DNA from: CAYSLC01 sp964431545
GTDB taxonomy: Bacteria; Desulfobacterota; Desulfobacteria; Desulfobacterales; JAABSP01
Reading direction: 5' to 3'
Assembly (NCBI GenBank): GCA_964431545.1
Contig: CAYSLC010000044.1
Span: forward strand, 1 to 28,925
DNA: 28,925 nucleotides
The notes below the pieces were generated by a model. That model was not told the origin of the DNA, ran no database searches, and saw only the letters and a program-made list of their open reading frames with translations. Position numbers and translations under genes: made by a program. This document shows, piece by piece, positions 1-6,937 of the stretch. Numbering within the stretch: position 1 is the stretch's first letter; every line of letters starts with the position of its first letter.

Positions 1-525
1 AAAAGCGAGTATTTCCGGGGGGAAACCTTCGCCATGACGGGGGCCTCGGAACCCCATAACCTGATCGTCGCCAACCTCATCTATGAGTTGAAGGGACAAC
101 TCCGCAAAGCCCCCTGCCGGGTCTACCCGAGCGACATGCGGCTCAAGGTCGAAGAGACGGGGCTGTACACCTACCCGGATGTCATGGTGGTGTGCGGGCA
201 GAGGCGGTACGCGGACGACGAGAGGGATACGCTTCTGAACCCCGATGTGATCATCGAGGTGCTCTCCGACTCCACGGAGAGCTATGACCGGGGGACCAAG
301 TTCGGCCAGTATCGGCGGATCGGATCCCTGAAGGAATACCTTCTGGTCTCACAGAAGACCCGCAAGATCGAACGGTATTTCAAGAACGCGAAGGGGAACT
401 GGGAACTGACGGAGACCGACGCCCAACACCCGTCGGTCCGTTTGGCCGCCATCGACTGCGAGTTGGGGGTGGATGGGGTCTATGACGGCGTGGAAATGAA
501 ACCGGAATCTATCCTTCCTGCTTGA
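1..525 (+). CDS. Uma2 family (DUF820) putative endonuclease, 5' partial
   Basis: The reading frame is open from base 1 and the peptide before the first ATG (base 34) already fits the family (EYFRGETFAM followed by TGASEPHN), so the gene begins upstream of the window and the ATG at 34 is internal. The visible 174 residues carry the family's hallmarks: the TYPDVMVVC strand, then NPDVIIEVLSDST, YDRGTKFGQY and SLKEYLLV. Uma2/DUF820 proteins have a PD-(D/E)XK-type restriction-endonuclease fold. They are common in multicopy form in cyanobacteria and other environmental bacteria, and their biological role is largely unknown. The frame ends in TGA at 523-525. The following 225 bases hold no gene that I can support, only a short inverted repeat (GCCTTT/AAAGGC, 584-600) without a T-tract. 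The family call is firm; any activity is inferred from fold. Confidence 0.85.
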   Translation, partial: KSEYFRGETFAMTGASEPHNLIVANLIYELKGQLRKAPCRVYPSDMRLKVEETGLYTYPDVMVVCGQRRYADDERDTLLNPDVIIEVLSDSTESYDRGTKFGQYRRIGSLKEYLLVSQKTRKIERYFKNAKGNWELTETDAQHPSVRLAAIDCELGVDGVYDGVEMKPESILPA

Positions 526-750
526 AATCGAGCACTTTCTCGGCTTCTTTTCCAGGGCGCCGATCATTTCGGCTGATCCCTTCGCCTTTTCATGAAAGGC
601 GGAAGGCACCAGATCCCCTCAACCGCTCGGATAAAATCTTCAGCCCCATAGAATTTTCTTGAATTTTGGGACCATACATATTACCAACCGGAAGGAACGG
701 TTGACTGGAATGCGTCATACTCTCAAACCACCGGACGGCAGGTGAAATCG

Positions 751-2970
751 ATGGCACAGATCGCGAAGACCAAGGTTACCAGCGGCGTTTACATGATCGA
801 CATCCCGGAGGCCGGACTCCATGTCCTGTGCGGCTGCCCGGCCGACAGCGTCAAGCATCTTATGAAGCGGGGCCTGATCGTCACCCGGGAGAAAAACGGC
901 GTCACCTACGAGACGGGACCCAATGCGGTTCTTCTATCGGATGTCCTGGTCCAGAACGGGACCTTCGCCAATCTGGCGGAGTTCCCGGTGCTCCAGATGC
1001 TCTACCGGCAGGGCATGATCCTTCCCAACCACCCCAACAACACCGGCGTCAAACCGATGCTGGTGGGGATCAAGGAGCAGGTGGAGGCTCAGATCGGATA
1101 CATCTACCGGGGCAACTACGGCCTGGTCTCCGAGGAGGAGATCACGGCCACCGGCATCTCCAAAGCCGAGGCCCACGAGATGATGCGGCTGAAGCTCAAG
1201 TTCGCCTTCGGCCGGATCAGTCCCGCCGACGAACTCCTGGACACCCGGATCGTGGAGAACGAGCCCGTGGAACTTCGAAACGGCGTGACGATCCGCCGGA
1301 CGGGGTTGAACCTCTTCGAGTTCCAGTACAAAGAGGAGCAGGTCAAGGTCGACCTCAACCTGGCGCCACACGAGAACTACGGGGCCCCCTACACCCTCGG
1401 TTTCCACGAGATCGAGCGGGAATACTTCGCGGTGATCCATTCCGGCGAGGGGGACGGCTGGAACGTCAAGCGGCCCTGCATGTCGAGCATCCTCATGTTC
1501 CAGGGCAAGATCTACCTCATCGACGCCGGGCCCAACGTCCTGTACAGTCTCACCGCCCTGGGCATCGGGGTCAACGAGGTGGAGGGGATCTTCCACACCC
1601 ACGCCCACGACGACCACATCGCCGGCTTCACCATGTTGATGCGATCGGATCACCGGATCAAGTACTACGCCACCCCGCTGGTCCAGGCGTCGGTGGCCAA
1701 AAAGCTCTCGGCGCTGATGTCCATATCGGAGAAGAATCTCTTCGGCTACTTCGAGGTCCACGACCTGGCGTTCGACGTCTGGAACGACATCGAGGGCCTG
1801 GAGGTGAAGCCGATCTTCTCCCCCCACCCGGTGGAGACGAGCGTCCTGGTCTTCCGAACCCTCTGGGAGGACGGATACCGGTCCTACGCCCATTTCGCCG
1901 ATATCGTCGCCCTGGACGTCCTCAAAAGCTTCATCACCGACGACGACGAGAAGATTGGAGTCTCCCGGGCCTATTACGATCAGGTCAAGGCGACCTACCT
2001 CACCAAGGCCGACATCAAGAAGCTCGACGTGGGGGGCGGGCTGATCCACGGGGACGCCAAGGACTTCCGCCCGGACCCCTCCTCGAAGATCTTCCTCTCC
2101 CACACCTCAACGGATCTCTCCGATGAGCAGAAGGAGATCGGCTCCGGGGCCCCCTTCGGGATGGTGGACATCCTGATCCCCACGTCCCAGAACTACCTCC
2201 ACAACTGCGCCCTGGAATTCTTGCGGACCTACTTTCCCACCGTGCCGCCCCACCAGTTGAAGATTCTGGTCAACAATGAGATCCGGACCTTCAACCCGGA
2301 ATCGATCCTCCTCAAGGACGGGGTCTTCAACGAGGAGATCTTCCTCATTCTCACCGGCAACGTGGAGCTGATCCAGTCCGAGCACGGGATCCACAACGTC
2401 CTGTCGGCCGGGGCCCTCATCGGCGAGATGTCCGGCCTCGACAAGAGCCCCAACTTCGGCACCTACCGGGCCGCCAACTTCGTCCGGGCCCTTCGCCTGC
2501 CCCGGAGCCTCTATTCGGCGTTCATCAAGCAGAACAAGCTGCTGCCCGAGATCCGGCGCCTCCAAAGCAACCGGATGTTCCTCCAGCAGACCTGGCTCTT
2601 CGGGGAGGTGGTCTCCTACCCCACCCAGAACAAGCTGGCCCAGGAAATGCAATTCGACCACTATGCCGTCGGAGAGCAGTTTCCCCGGGAGGTCCACTCG
2701 GTGATCTTCCTGGTCAAATCGGGGCGGATCGAACGGCACATCGAGGACGAGGTTTTGGAGGATCTCGGGGAGGGCTGTTTCTTCGGCGAAGAGTGCGTCC
2801 TGTTCCGGACCCCCAGTCTCTATCAGGTGCGGGCCGTGGAGGCGACGGATCTCTTCCAGATCCCCGGGGCCATGCTGCTCGACATCCCGGTGGTCCGGTG
2901 GAAGCTCTTCGAGACCTTCCAGAAGCGGATGGAGATCGTGGTCAAGACACGGTTCGAGTCGAACCGCTGA
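751..2970 (+). CDS. Metallo-beta-lactamase-fold protein with two C-terminal cNMP-binding-like domains
   Basis: A 739-aa protein. I chose ATG 751 because AGGTGA lies about 5 bases upstream; an in-frame GTG at 742 is the alternative. The middle contains a metallo-hydrolase core: strand YLIDAGP followed by the metal-ligand motif HTHAHDDH at residues 282-289 (HxHxDH type), with later conserved-looking histidines and aspartates (SPHPVET, HFADI, SHTSTD). The N-terminal ~230 residues are not recognised. Two cyclic-nucleotide-binding-like beta-rolls follow, at about residues 506-593 and 636-711. Their phosphate-cassette segments read GEMSGLDKSPNFGTYRA and GEECVLFRTPSLYQVRA: each keeps the Glu but lacks the Arg of the usual PRxAT signature, so canonical cAMP/cGMP binding is doubtful. 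There is no signal peptide or membrane segment, so it is probably cytoplasmic. Substrate unknown; a nucleotide-regulated hydrolase or phosphodiesterase is a guess from architecture. Confidence 0.8.
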   Translation: MAQIAKTKVTSGVYMIDIPEAGLHVLCGCPADSVKHLMKRGLIVTREKNGVTYETGPNAVLLSDVLVQNGTFANLAEFPVLQMLYRQGMILPNHPNNTGVKPMLVGIKEQVEAQIGYIYRGNYGLVSEEEITATGISKAEAHEMMRLKLKFAFGRISPADELLDTRIVENEPVELRNGVTIRRTGLNLFEFQYKEEQVKVDLNLAPHENYGAPYTLGFHEIEREYFAVIHSGEGDGWNVKRPCMSSILMFQGKIYLIDAGPNVLYSLTALGIGVNEVEGIFHTHAHDDHIAGFTMLMRSDHRIKYYATPLVQASVAKKLSALMSISEKNLFGYFEVHDLAFDVWNDIEGLEVKPIFSPHPVETSVLVFRTLWEDGYRSYAHFADIVALDVLKSFITDDDEKIGVSRAYYDQVKATYLTKADIKKLDVGGGLIHGDAKDFRPDPSSKIFLSHTSTDLSDEQKEIGSGAPFGMVDILIPTSQNYLHNCALEFLRTYFPTVPPHQLKILVNNEIRTFNPESILLKDGVFNEEIFLILTGNVELIQSEHGIHNVLSAGALIGEMSGLDKSPNFGTYRAANFVRALRLPRSLYSAFIKQNKLLPEIRRLQSNRMFLQQTWLFGEVVSYPTQNKLAQEMQFDHYAVGEQFPREVHSVIFLVKSGRIERHIEDEVLEDLGEGCFFGEECVLFRTPSLYQVRAVEATDLFQIPGAMLLDIPVVRWKLFETFQKRMEIVVKTRFESNR

Positions 2971-2991
2971 GGATGGACGTCCGGTCGGTCT

Positions 2992-3046
2992 AAAAGCCGA
3001 CCGCCTGGCCGTCCTTTCGAGGGTCGGAGGCGGCACAGTAGCCGCC
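2992..3046. repeat. 55-bp direct repeat, left copy, abutting the N gap
   Basis: Bases 2992-3046 are identical to 3147-3201, the first 55 bases after the run of Ns. The segment runs from AAAAGCCGACCGCC to the final GTAGCCGCC. On the minus strand it encodes the end of a gamma-glutamyltransferase-like C-terminus (YCAASDPRKDGQAVGF then TAG). The repeat length and its exact placement against the gap suggest an assembly-graph overlap rather than a biological repeat. Confidence 0.9.
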
Positions 3047-3146
3047 NNNNNNNNNNNNNNNNNNNNNNNNNNNNNNNNNNNNNNNNNNNNNNNNNNNNNN
3101 NNNNNNNNNNNNNNNNNNNNNNNNNNNNNNNNNNNNNNNNNNNNNN
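3047..3146. other. Assembly gap of 100 N
   Basis: Exactly 100 consecutive Ns, the conventional placeholder for a scaffold join of unknown size. The true distance between the flanks is unknown and any reading frame across it is meaningless. Confidence 0.99.
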
Positions 3147-3201
3147 AAAAGCCGACCGCCTGGCCGTCCTTTCGAGGGTCGGAGGCGGCACAGTAGCCGC
3201 C
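3147..3201. repeat. 55-bp direct repeat, right copy, abutting the N gap
   Basis: Identical, base for base, to 2992-3046 on the other side of the N run. After base 3201 the sequence continues into CCACATGGCGG and the internal part of the gamma-glutamyltransferase remnant. Confidence 0.9.
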
Positions 3202-3347
3202 CCACATGGCGGTGGGCCATGGCGAACCCCGCCTTCATCGCTTCCAGTTGAAGATGGACGGAATCGGCCCCCTCGGCCGGATACCGTTCGATCCCCGGAT
3301 GGTCGAGGATCCCCGGGGCGAGGAGGGCGGCGAACTTTCCCGGAAGA

Positions 3348-3956
3348 TCAGTACAGGTAGAGCGGGAGCATCAGATCGGAGAGCTTCTCCGAGGTCTTTC
3401 TCAGGTGGAGGCTCAGGATCCGGGCGATCCCCTTGAGCAGCTTGATGCCGATGTGGGGATATTTCCGGAGGATCTCGTCGAACTCCTCCCGGGTGAAGGT
3501 GATCAGGGTCGCCTCGGTTCTGGCCCTCACCGTGGCCGACCTCGGAAACTCATCCACCACCGCCATCTCGCCGATGGTGCTCCCCTTGGTGAGCGCGGCG
3601 ATGACCACGCTGTTGCCCACCGCCGATTTTTTCACCACATCGAGAACGCCGTCCACCACGAAACAGATGCAGCTGCCGATCTCCCCTTCCTCGAAGACCG
3701 TGTCCCCCTCCTCGACGGAAAAGACGTGCATGTGTCGGACGATCCGTTTGAGTTCGTCGTCGTCGATCTTGACGAACAGCGGAAGGTCCGTGAGGGACTC
3801 GACGATCTTTTTCTTCTCATAGGCCTCAAGTTCTTTCACGGCGCTCCCCATCTCCATGAAGGTTCGATCCTCAATATGCAAAAACCCTTGGGGAATGTAT
3901 ACGTCCGGCCGTGATCTTTCAAGATCTTTCGTCATCCTTTCCGGCGCCGCGTACAC
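3348..3956 (-). CDS. Single-domain cyclic nucleotide-binding protein (Crp-type sensor, no DNA-binding domain)
   Basis: A 202-aa soluble protein with a GTG start at 3956; a second possible start is the ATG at residue 8. Residues ~58-175 form a cNMP-binding beta-roll beginning LPLFVKIDDDELKRI and VEEGDTVFEEGEIG. The phosphate-binding cassette GEMAVVDEFPRSATVRA is complete at residues 129-145, including Glu130 and Arg139, so real cyclic-nucleotide binding is plausible. After the C-helix only ~30 residues remain and no helix-turn-helix is present, so it is not a Crp-type transcription factor by itself. It lies 15 bases downstream of the receiver gene 3972-4583 on the same strand and is probably co-transcribed with it, suggesting a signalling accessory role. 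Its stop codon falls against the gamma-glutamyltransferase remnant. Confidence 0.85.
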   Translation of the reverse strand: MYAAPERMTKDLERSRPDVYIPQGFLHIEDRTFMEMGSAVKELEAYEKKKIVESLTDLPLFVKIDDDELKRIVRHMHVFSVEEGDTVFEEGEIGSCICFVVDGVLDVVKKSAVGNSVVIAALTKGSTIGEMAVVDEFPRSATVRARTEATLITFTREEFDEILRKYPHIGIKLLKGIARILSLHLRKTSEKLSDLMLPLYLY

Positions 3957-3971
3957 ATTTCCGGGGGGCGG

Positions 3972-4583
3972 TCATCCGCAGATCTCCTCCCGGGGCTCGC
4001 GATTTTCATGGAGGGACAAGGTCAGCAGCTCCCGGTTGATCAGGTCCATCCGTTCCACCGCCTCCAATATCCGGGAGATGTACCGCCGGAGCACCTCGGG
4101 GTTGTCGAGTTGGAGCAGGGAGAGTTCGGCGCTCCCCTTGATCACCATCATCGGATTGTTGAGCTGATGGATCGCCTTGGGCAGGATTTTGAACAGGGGA
4201 TGGGCCTTGTGCTGATGGCGGAGGTTCTCCTCCACCCGGTGGATCTCCTCCAGGAGCTGGGCCAGGGTAAAGGGCTTTTCGATGAAGCTGTCACAACTGT
4301 TCCGGACGGCCTCTATGATCATGTCCTTGTTCCCGTATCCGGTCATGATGATGACGGGGATGTAGTCGTACCGGGTGCGGATGGTTCTGAGCAGTTCGAT
4401 GCCGTCCACGTGGGGCATGGCGTAGTCGGTGATCACCAGGTCGATCCGCAGGTTCCGATCATCGAGAACCGAAAGGGCGCTCCCGGCGCCCTGAGCTTCG
4501 AACACACAGTATTTCCGGCCTTTCAGCCCCCTGGCCAGGCTCTCCAACTGATCGATTTCGTCGTCCACAATCAAAATGTTCAT
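3972..4583 (-). CDS. Response regulator: receiver domain fused to a kinase DHp-like helix
   Basis: A 203-aa protein starting at ATG 4583, preceded by a strong GAGGTGA ribosome-binding site. Residues 1-120 form a complete receiver domain: acidic pocket VDDE, phospho-acceptor Asp53 in ITDYAMP, Thr81 in IMTGY and Lys103 in EKPF. Instead of a DNA-binding output there is a ~75-residue helical tail containing KAIHQLNNPMMVIKG (His139), which looks like the H-box of HisKA kinases of the HExNNP subtype, followed by a second long helix. There is no ATP-binding (HATPase) domain. Such an arrangement could act as a phosphotransfer or dimerisation partner, comparable in layout to Spo0B-like proteins, but that is inference. 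It heads a probable operon with the downstream cNMP protein, and a sigma-54-like promoter lies about 160 bases upstream. Confidence 0.85.
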   Translation of the reverse strand: MNILIVDDEIDQLESLARGLKGRKYCVFEAQGAGSALSVLDDRNLRIDLVITDYAMPHVDGIELLRTIRTRYDYIPVIIMTGYGNKDMIIEAVRNSCDSFIEKPFTLAQLLEEIHRVEENLRHQHKAHPLFKILPKAIHQLNNPMMVIKGSAELSLLQLDNPEVLRRYISRILEAVERMDLINRELLTLSLHENREPREEICG

Positions 4584-4911
4584 TCTTCACCTCTCTTCCA
4601 ATGGTGCCGCATCGCCCTTTCCATGAGCGGGGCGGTCGGCTTTTCCCGCACTCTCCGGATCAAGTCCGTCGGCCGGTACCGGCGTGAAACAATCCGCGGT
4701 GCCGTTCGCCAATCGCTTTCCAGACATCGTGTCGGGGGGTTAAGCAAGGATCGTGCAAAGGGAAGTTGTCCGGGGGAAAAACGGTACCGACGAAATTCAA
4801 AGAGGTTACGGGGTGGGAAAGGAATCGGGAACCCTTTTGGAAAGGGCGACCGGTTCAAAACGGCATGCCGAATCGATACCCCCCGCGGAAATGGAGCGGC
4901 GGACGCGCCGG
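4584..4911. other. Intergenic region between receiver gene and NtrC-type regulator
   Basis: 328 bases without a supportable gene on either strand. It must hold the promoter of the minus-strand receiver/cNMP unit and the 3' end of the regulator transcript. It contains a sigma-54-like promoter on the minus strand (4744-4759). It also has a short hairpin at 4832-4846 (CCCTTT, loop TGG, AAAGGG) without a T-tract, and a 10-bp palindrome CGGCATGCCG at 4861-4870. Confidence 0.6.
4744..4759 (-). promoter_or_regulatory. Putative sigma-54 (RpoN) -24/-12 promoter
   Basis: On the minus strand the bases read TTTGCACGATCCTTGCTT, against the sigma-54 consensus YTGGCACGNNNNTTGCW. Only one core base differs (TG instead of GG in the -24 element) and the spacing is exact. 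The predicted start would be near 4732, giving a leader of about 150 bases before the receiver gene at 4583. An NtrC-type activator is encoded immediately upstream (4912-6276). Confidence 0.45.
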
Positions 4912-6276
4912 TCAGGGGTGTCCGTAGGCGGCCAGCTTCCGCCGCAGGGTGGTGAGGCCGATCTCCAGCAGCCTCGCCGCCCGGGCCTTGTTCCGGCCGG
5001 CCTGTTCGTAGGCGCCGAGGATATGCTCCCGCTCCACTTCCCAAAGGGGCCGGATCGGATCCGACCCGCGGGCGGGCCGGGGAGGAGGGGGGCGCCGCCG
5101 GTCCCGGAGATGGGCGGGGAGATGCTCGAAACGGATGGGGCCGCCGCCGGAAAGGTTCCGGGAGGTCCGGAGGATGCTTCGAAGCTCCCGGATGTTCCCG
5201 GGATAGTCATACGCCGTGAGAGCCGAAAGGGCGTCCGGGCCGATGCCGTCCCCCCCGGCGCCCTCCGGATCCAGGAAATACCGGATCAGGGGTTCGATGT
5301 CGGTCCGCCGTTCCCGGAGCGGCGGAAGGTGGAGCCATGCCCCCTTGAGCCGGTAGTAGAGGTCCTTGCGGAACCGTCCGTCGGCCATTCCCGCCTCCAG
5401 ATCTTCGTTGGTGGTGGCGATGAACCGGATGTCGATCCGCCGGGGCACGTTGGTGCCGATCCGGAGGTATTCCCCCTCCTGAAGAACCCGGAGGAGTTTG
5501 CCCTGGAGACTCGTGGAGAGCAGCCCGATCTCGTCCAGTAGAAGGGTTCCGCCGTCGGCGTGGGCCAGATATCCCTCCCGTTCGATCTCGGCGCCGGTGA
5601 AGGCCCCCTTTGCATGGCCGAAGAATTCGGCGTCGAAGAGCCCCTCGTTCAGGGCCGCCATGTTCACGGCGGAGAAGATCCCCCCGGACCGGTCACCGGC
5701 CCGGTGGATCGCACGGGCCAGGAGTTCCTTGCCGGTGCCGCTCTCGCCGGTGATCAGCACCGGAACATCGCTGGCGGCGTGGAGTTCCGCCTCCTTGAGG
5801 ATCCTCAGCACGGCGTCCGAACCGGTGACGATGCCCTCGAACGCCTCCGGACGGGAGAGACACGGACGCCCCCCTTTCCGTTCGAGATCGAGGATATTGA
5901 GGAACCGGCGCCGCTCCAGGGCGCGGTTCAGGCAGGAGACGAGGTCCTCCCGTTTGACCGGCTTCAGCAGATAGTCGTAGGCCCCCTTCTTGAGGCACGC
6001 CACCGCGGTGGCGGCGTCGTTCAGGGCGGTGACCATGATGCACTCGATGTGGGGGTCGTTCTCCTTGATGTGGGAGAGCAGCGTCAACCCGTCCATCCCC
6101 GGCATGGAGACGTCGATGAGGGCCGCCCCGAACCGTTCGCCCTCCGAAAAGGCGCGGGCGGCCCGAACCGGGTCGGGCTCGGTCCGCACCCGCCTGAAAC
6201 CGGAGATCCGAAGCCCCCGATGGATGGTCTCGAGAAAATCCTGTTCATCGTCCACCACGAGAATCGTGTTCTCCAT
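4912..6276 (-). CDS. NtrC-family sigma-54-dependent response regulator
   Basis: A 454-aa transcription activator with the classical three-domain order. Receiver: acidic pair VDDE, phospho-Asp55 in LIDVSMPG, Lys105 in LLKPV. Central AAA+ domain: Walker A GESGTGKE (177-184), sigma-54-contacting loop GAFTGA (224-229), Walker B GGTLLLDE (242-249), and the RFRKDLYYRL segment. The C-terminal Fis-type helix-turn-helix (~415-450) contains ARAARLLEIGLTTLRRKL. Length is normal for the family and all key residues are present. It should remodel sigma-54 RNA polymerase after phosphorylation, probably by one of the histidine kinases encoded at 6934-11912, although it is separated from them by the 6334-6937 pair. 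A likely target is the sigma-54-like promoter at 4744-4759. Confidence 0.95.
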   Translation of the reverse strand: MENTILVVDDEQDFLETIHRGLRISGFRRVRTEPDPVRAARAFSEGERFGAALIDVSMPGMDGLTLLSHIKENDPHIECIMVTALNDAATAVACLKKGAYDYLLKPVKREDLVSCLNRALERRRFLNILDLERKGGRPCLSRPEAFEGIVTGSDAVLRILKEAELHAASDVPVLITGESGTGKELLARAIHRAGDRSGGIFSAVNMAALNEGLFDAEFFGHAKGAFTGAEIEREGYLAHADGGTLLLDEIGLLSTSLQGKLLRVLQEGEYLRIGTNVPRRIDIRFIATTNEDLEAGMADGRFRKDLYYRLKGAWLHLPPLRERRTDIEPLIRYFLDPEGAGGDGIGPDALSALTAYDYPGNIRELRSILRTSRNLSGGGPIRFEHLPAHLRDRRRPPPPRPARGSDPIRPLWEVEREHILGAYEQAGRNKARAARLLEIGLTTLRRKLAAYGHP

Positions 6277-6310
6277 CCATTCCTCCGAAGGTAAATCGTT
6301 GCTTTATGGA

Positions 6311-6316
6311 TATAAT
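6311..6316 (+). promoter_or_regulatory. Perfect -10 element (TATAAT) for the small ORF / nucleotidyltransferase pair
   Basis: TATAAT lies 17 bases before the ATG at 6334 in an AT-rich patch that contrasts with the surrounding GC-rich DNA. No good -35 hexamer is present at the normal spacing. An AGG six bases before the ATG serves as ribosome-binding site, so the leader would be very short. Confidence 0.4.
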
Positions 6317-6333
6317 GGGGTTATAGGTTACTT

Positions 6334-6540
6334 ATGGAAAAAATATGGGTCAACAGAGCCGAATCTTTCGAGGCCGCCGAATCGTTCGACCGGGAATATT
6401 ATCGGAACCTGTCCGCCATCGGCCGTCTCGAAACCCTTCAACAATTGCGGGAGGCTCACTTCAGAGCCTCGGGGCTGATTCTCGCGGATGAAAACGGAAA
6501 AAGATTACGAGGAGTTTTTAGAGTCATTAAACAACAATGA
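6334..6540 (+). CDS. Small conserved protein paired with a nucleotidyltransferase
   Basis: A 68-aa protein without signal peptide or membrane segment, beginning MEKIWVNRAESFEAAESFD and containing EYYRNLSAIGRLETLQQLRE. I recognise this pattern (xSFxEAxEFDxxYY...RLETxQxLRE) from short uncharacterised proteins encoded directly before nucleotidyltransferase genes in other environmental bacteria; that is recollection, not a search. The ATG at 6334 has AGG six bases upstream and a TATAAT box before it. Its 3' end overlaps the next gene by 53 bases in another frame, implying translational coupling. Base composition is more AT-rich than the signalling genes around it, consistent with acquisition as a unit. 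A toxin-antitoxin-like role is possible but unproven. Confidence 0.7.
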   Translation: MEKIWVNRAESFEAAESFDREYYRNLSAIGRLETLQQLREAHFRASGLILADENGKRLRGVFRVIKQQ

Positions 6541-6937
6541 TGTTCGATACTGTATTATCGGTTCATTTGCATTGGCTTTTCATGCCGAACCTCGCTACAC
6601 GAAAGACCTCGACATCCTCATCGATGCCAGCGCCGATAACGCCCGGAGGATGGTGCGCGCATTGGCGGACTTCGGATTCGGTTCTTTGAATCTGACCGTG
6701 GATGATTTTTCCAAAGAGGGAAATATCATCCAGCTCGGGTACGAACCGGTGCGCATTGATATCATAACATCGATCGGCGGACTGCGCTTCTCGGACATCT
6801 GGGAAAATCGTGTTCAAGGCACCTATGGGCGTCAAACGGTCAATTTCATGGATCGTGTGCATTTGATCAGATCGAAAAAGATCTCCGACCGCCCGCAAGA
6901 TCGCGCCGACATTGAACGATTGGAACGGCGGCGCTAA
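6488..6937 (+). CDS. Nucleotidyltransferase-fold protein (DUF6036 / AbiEii-like)
   Basis: A 149-aa protein with the minimal nucleotidyltransferase signature: IGSFALAFHAEPRYTKDLDILID at about residues 23-45, where the glycine-serine turn and DxD (Asp40, Asp42) would bind metal and nucleotide. A later VRIDIITSI strand could supply the third acidic residue. Such domains occur in AbiEii/MNT-type toxin or antitoxin components that transfer nucleotides to RNA or proteins. It starts within the preceding 68-aa gene and has no strong ribosome-binding site of its own, so it is likely coupled. Its stop TAA (6935-6937) interlocks with the opposing stop of the histidine kinase at 6934-6936. The AT-richer codons differ from the neighbouring genes. 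Confidence 0.8.
   Translation: MKTEKDYEEFLESLNNNDVRYCIIGSFALAFHAEPRYTKDLDILIDASADNARRMVRALADFGFGSLNLTVDDFSKEGNIIQLGYEPVRIDIITSIGGLRFSDIWENRVQGTYGRQTVNFMDRVHLIRSKKISDRPQDRADIERLERRR

Larger units (their letters stand above)
2990..3352 (-). pseudogene. ggt: Gamma-glutamyltransferase remnant spanning the assembly gap
   Basis: Read on the minus strand from about 3352, one frame gives FAALLAPGILDHPGIERYP and then SVHLQLEAMKAGFAMAHRHV. This resembles the internal stretch of gamma-glutamyltransferases that normally reads like ALxxLxILE...HLxxEAxKLAFADRxRYV. At about 3205 the similarity jumps by one frame to WGGYCAASDPRKDGQAVGF and a stop (2990-2992 in the copy left of the gap), which resembles the family's C-terminal DPRxDGxAxG(Y/F). 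In an intact ~550-aa enzyme these two pieces are separated by well over 100 residues that include the catalytic Thr region. That middle part is missing here, and the N-terminal half is also absent because the neighbouring cNMP gene ends at 3348. Either this is a genuine deleted pseudogene or the assembly collapsed two versions at the gap. The family assignment rests on motif memory only. Confidence 0.5.

Noticed and set aside
584..600. Inverted repeat GCCTTTTCATGAAAGGC as a terminator of the Uma2 gene
   Set aside because: The stem is only 6 bp and no T-tract follows on either strand, so termination is not supported.
2107..3207. Minus-strand frame running through the N gap
   Set aside because: A frame across 100 placeholder Ns has no meaning; only the pieces either side were interpreted.
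4832..4846. Hairpin CCCTTT/AAAGGG as terminator of the NtrC-type gene
   Set aside because: It has a short stem and no T-run on the minus strand; mentioned only within the intergenic entry.
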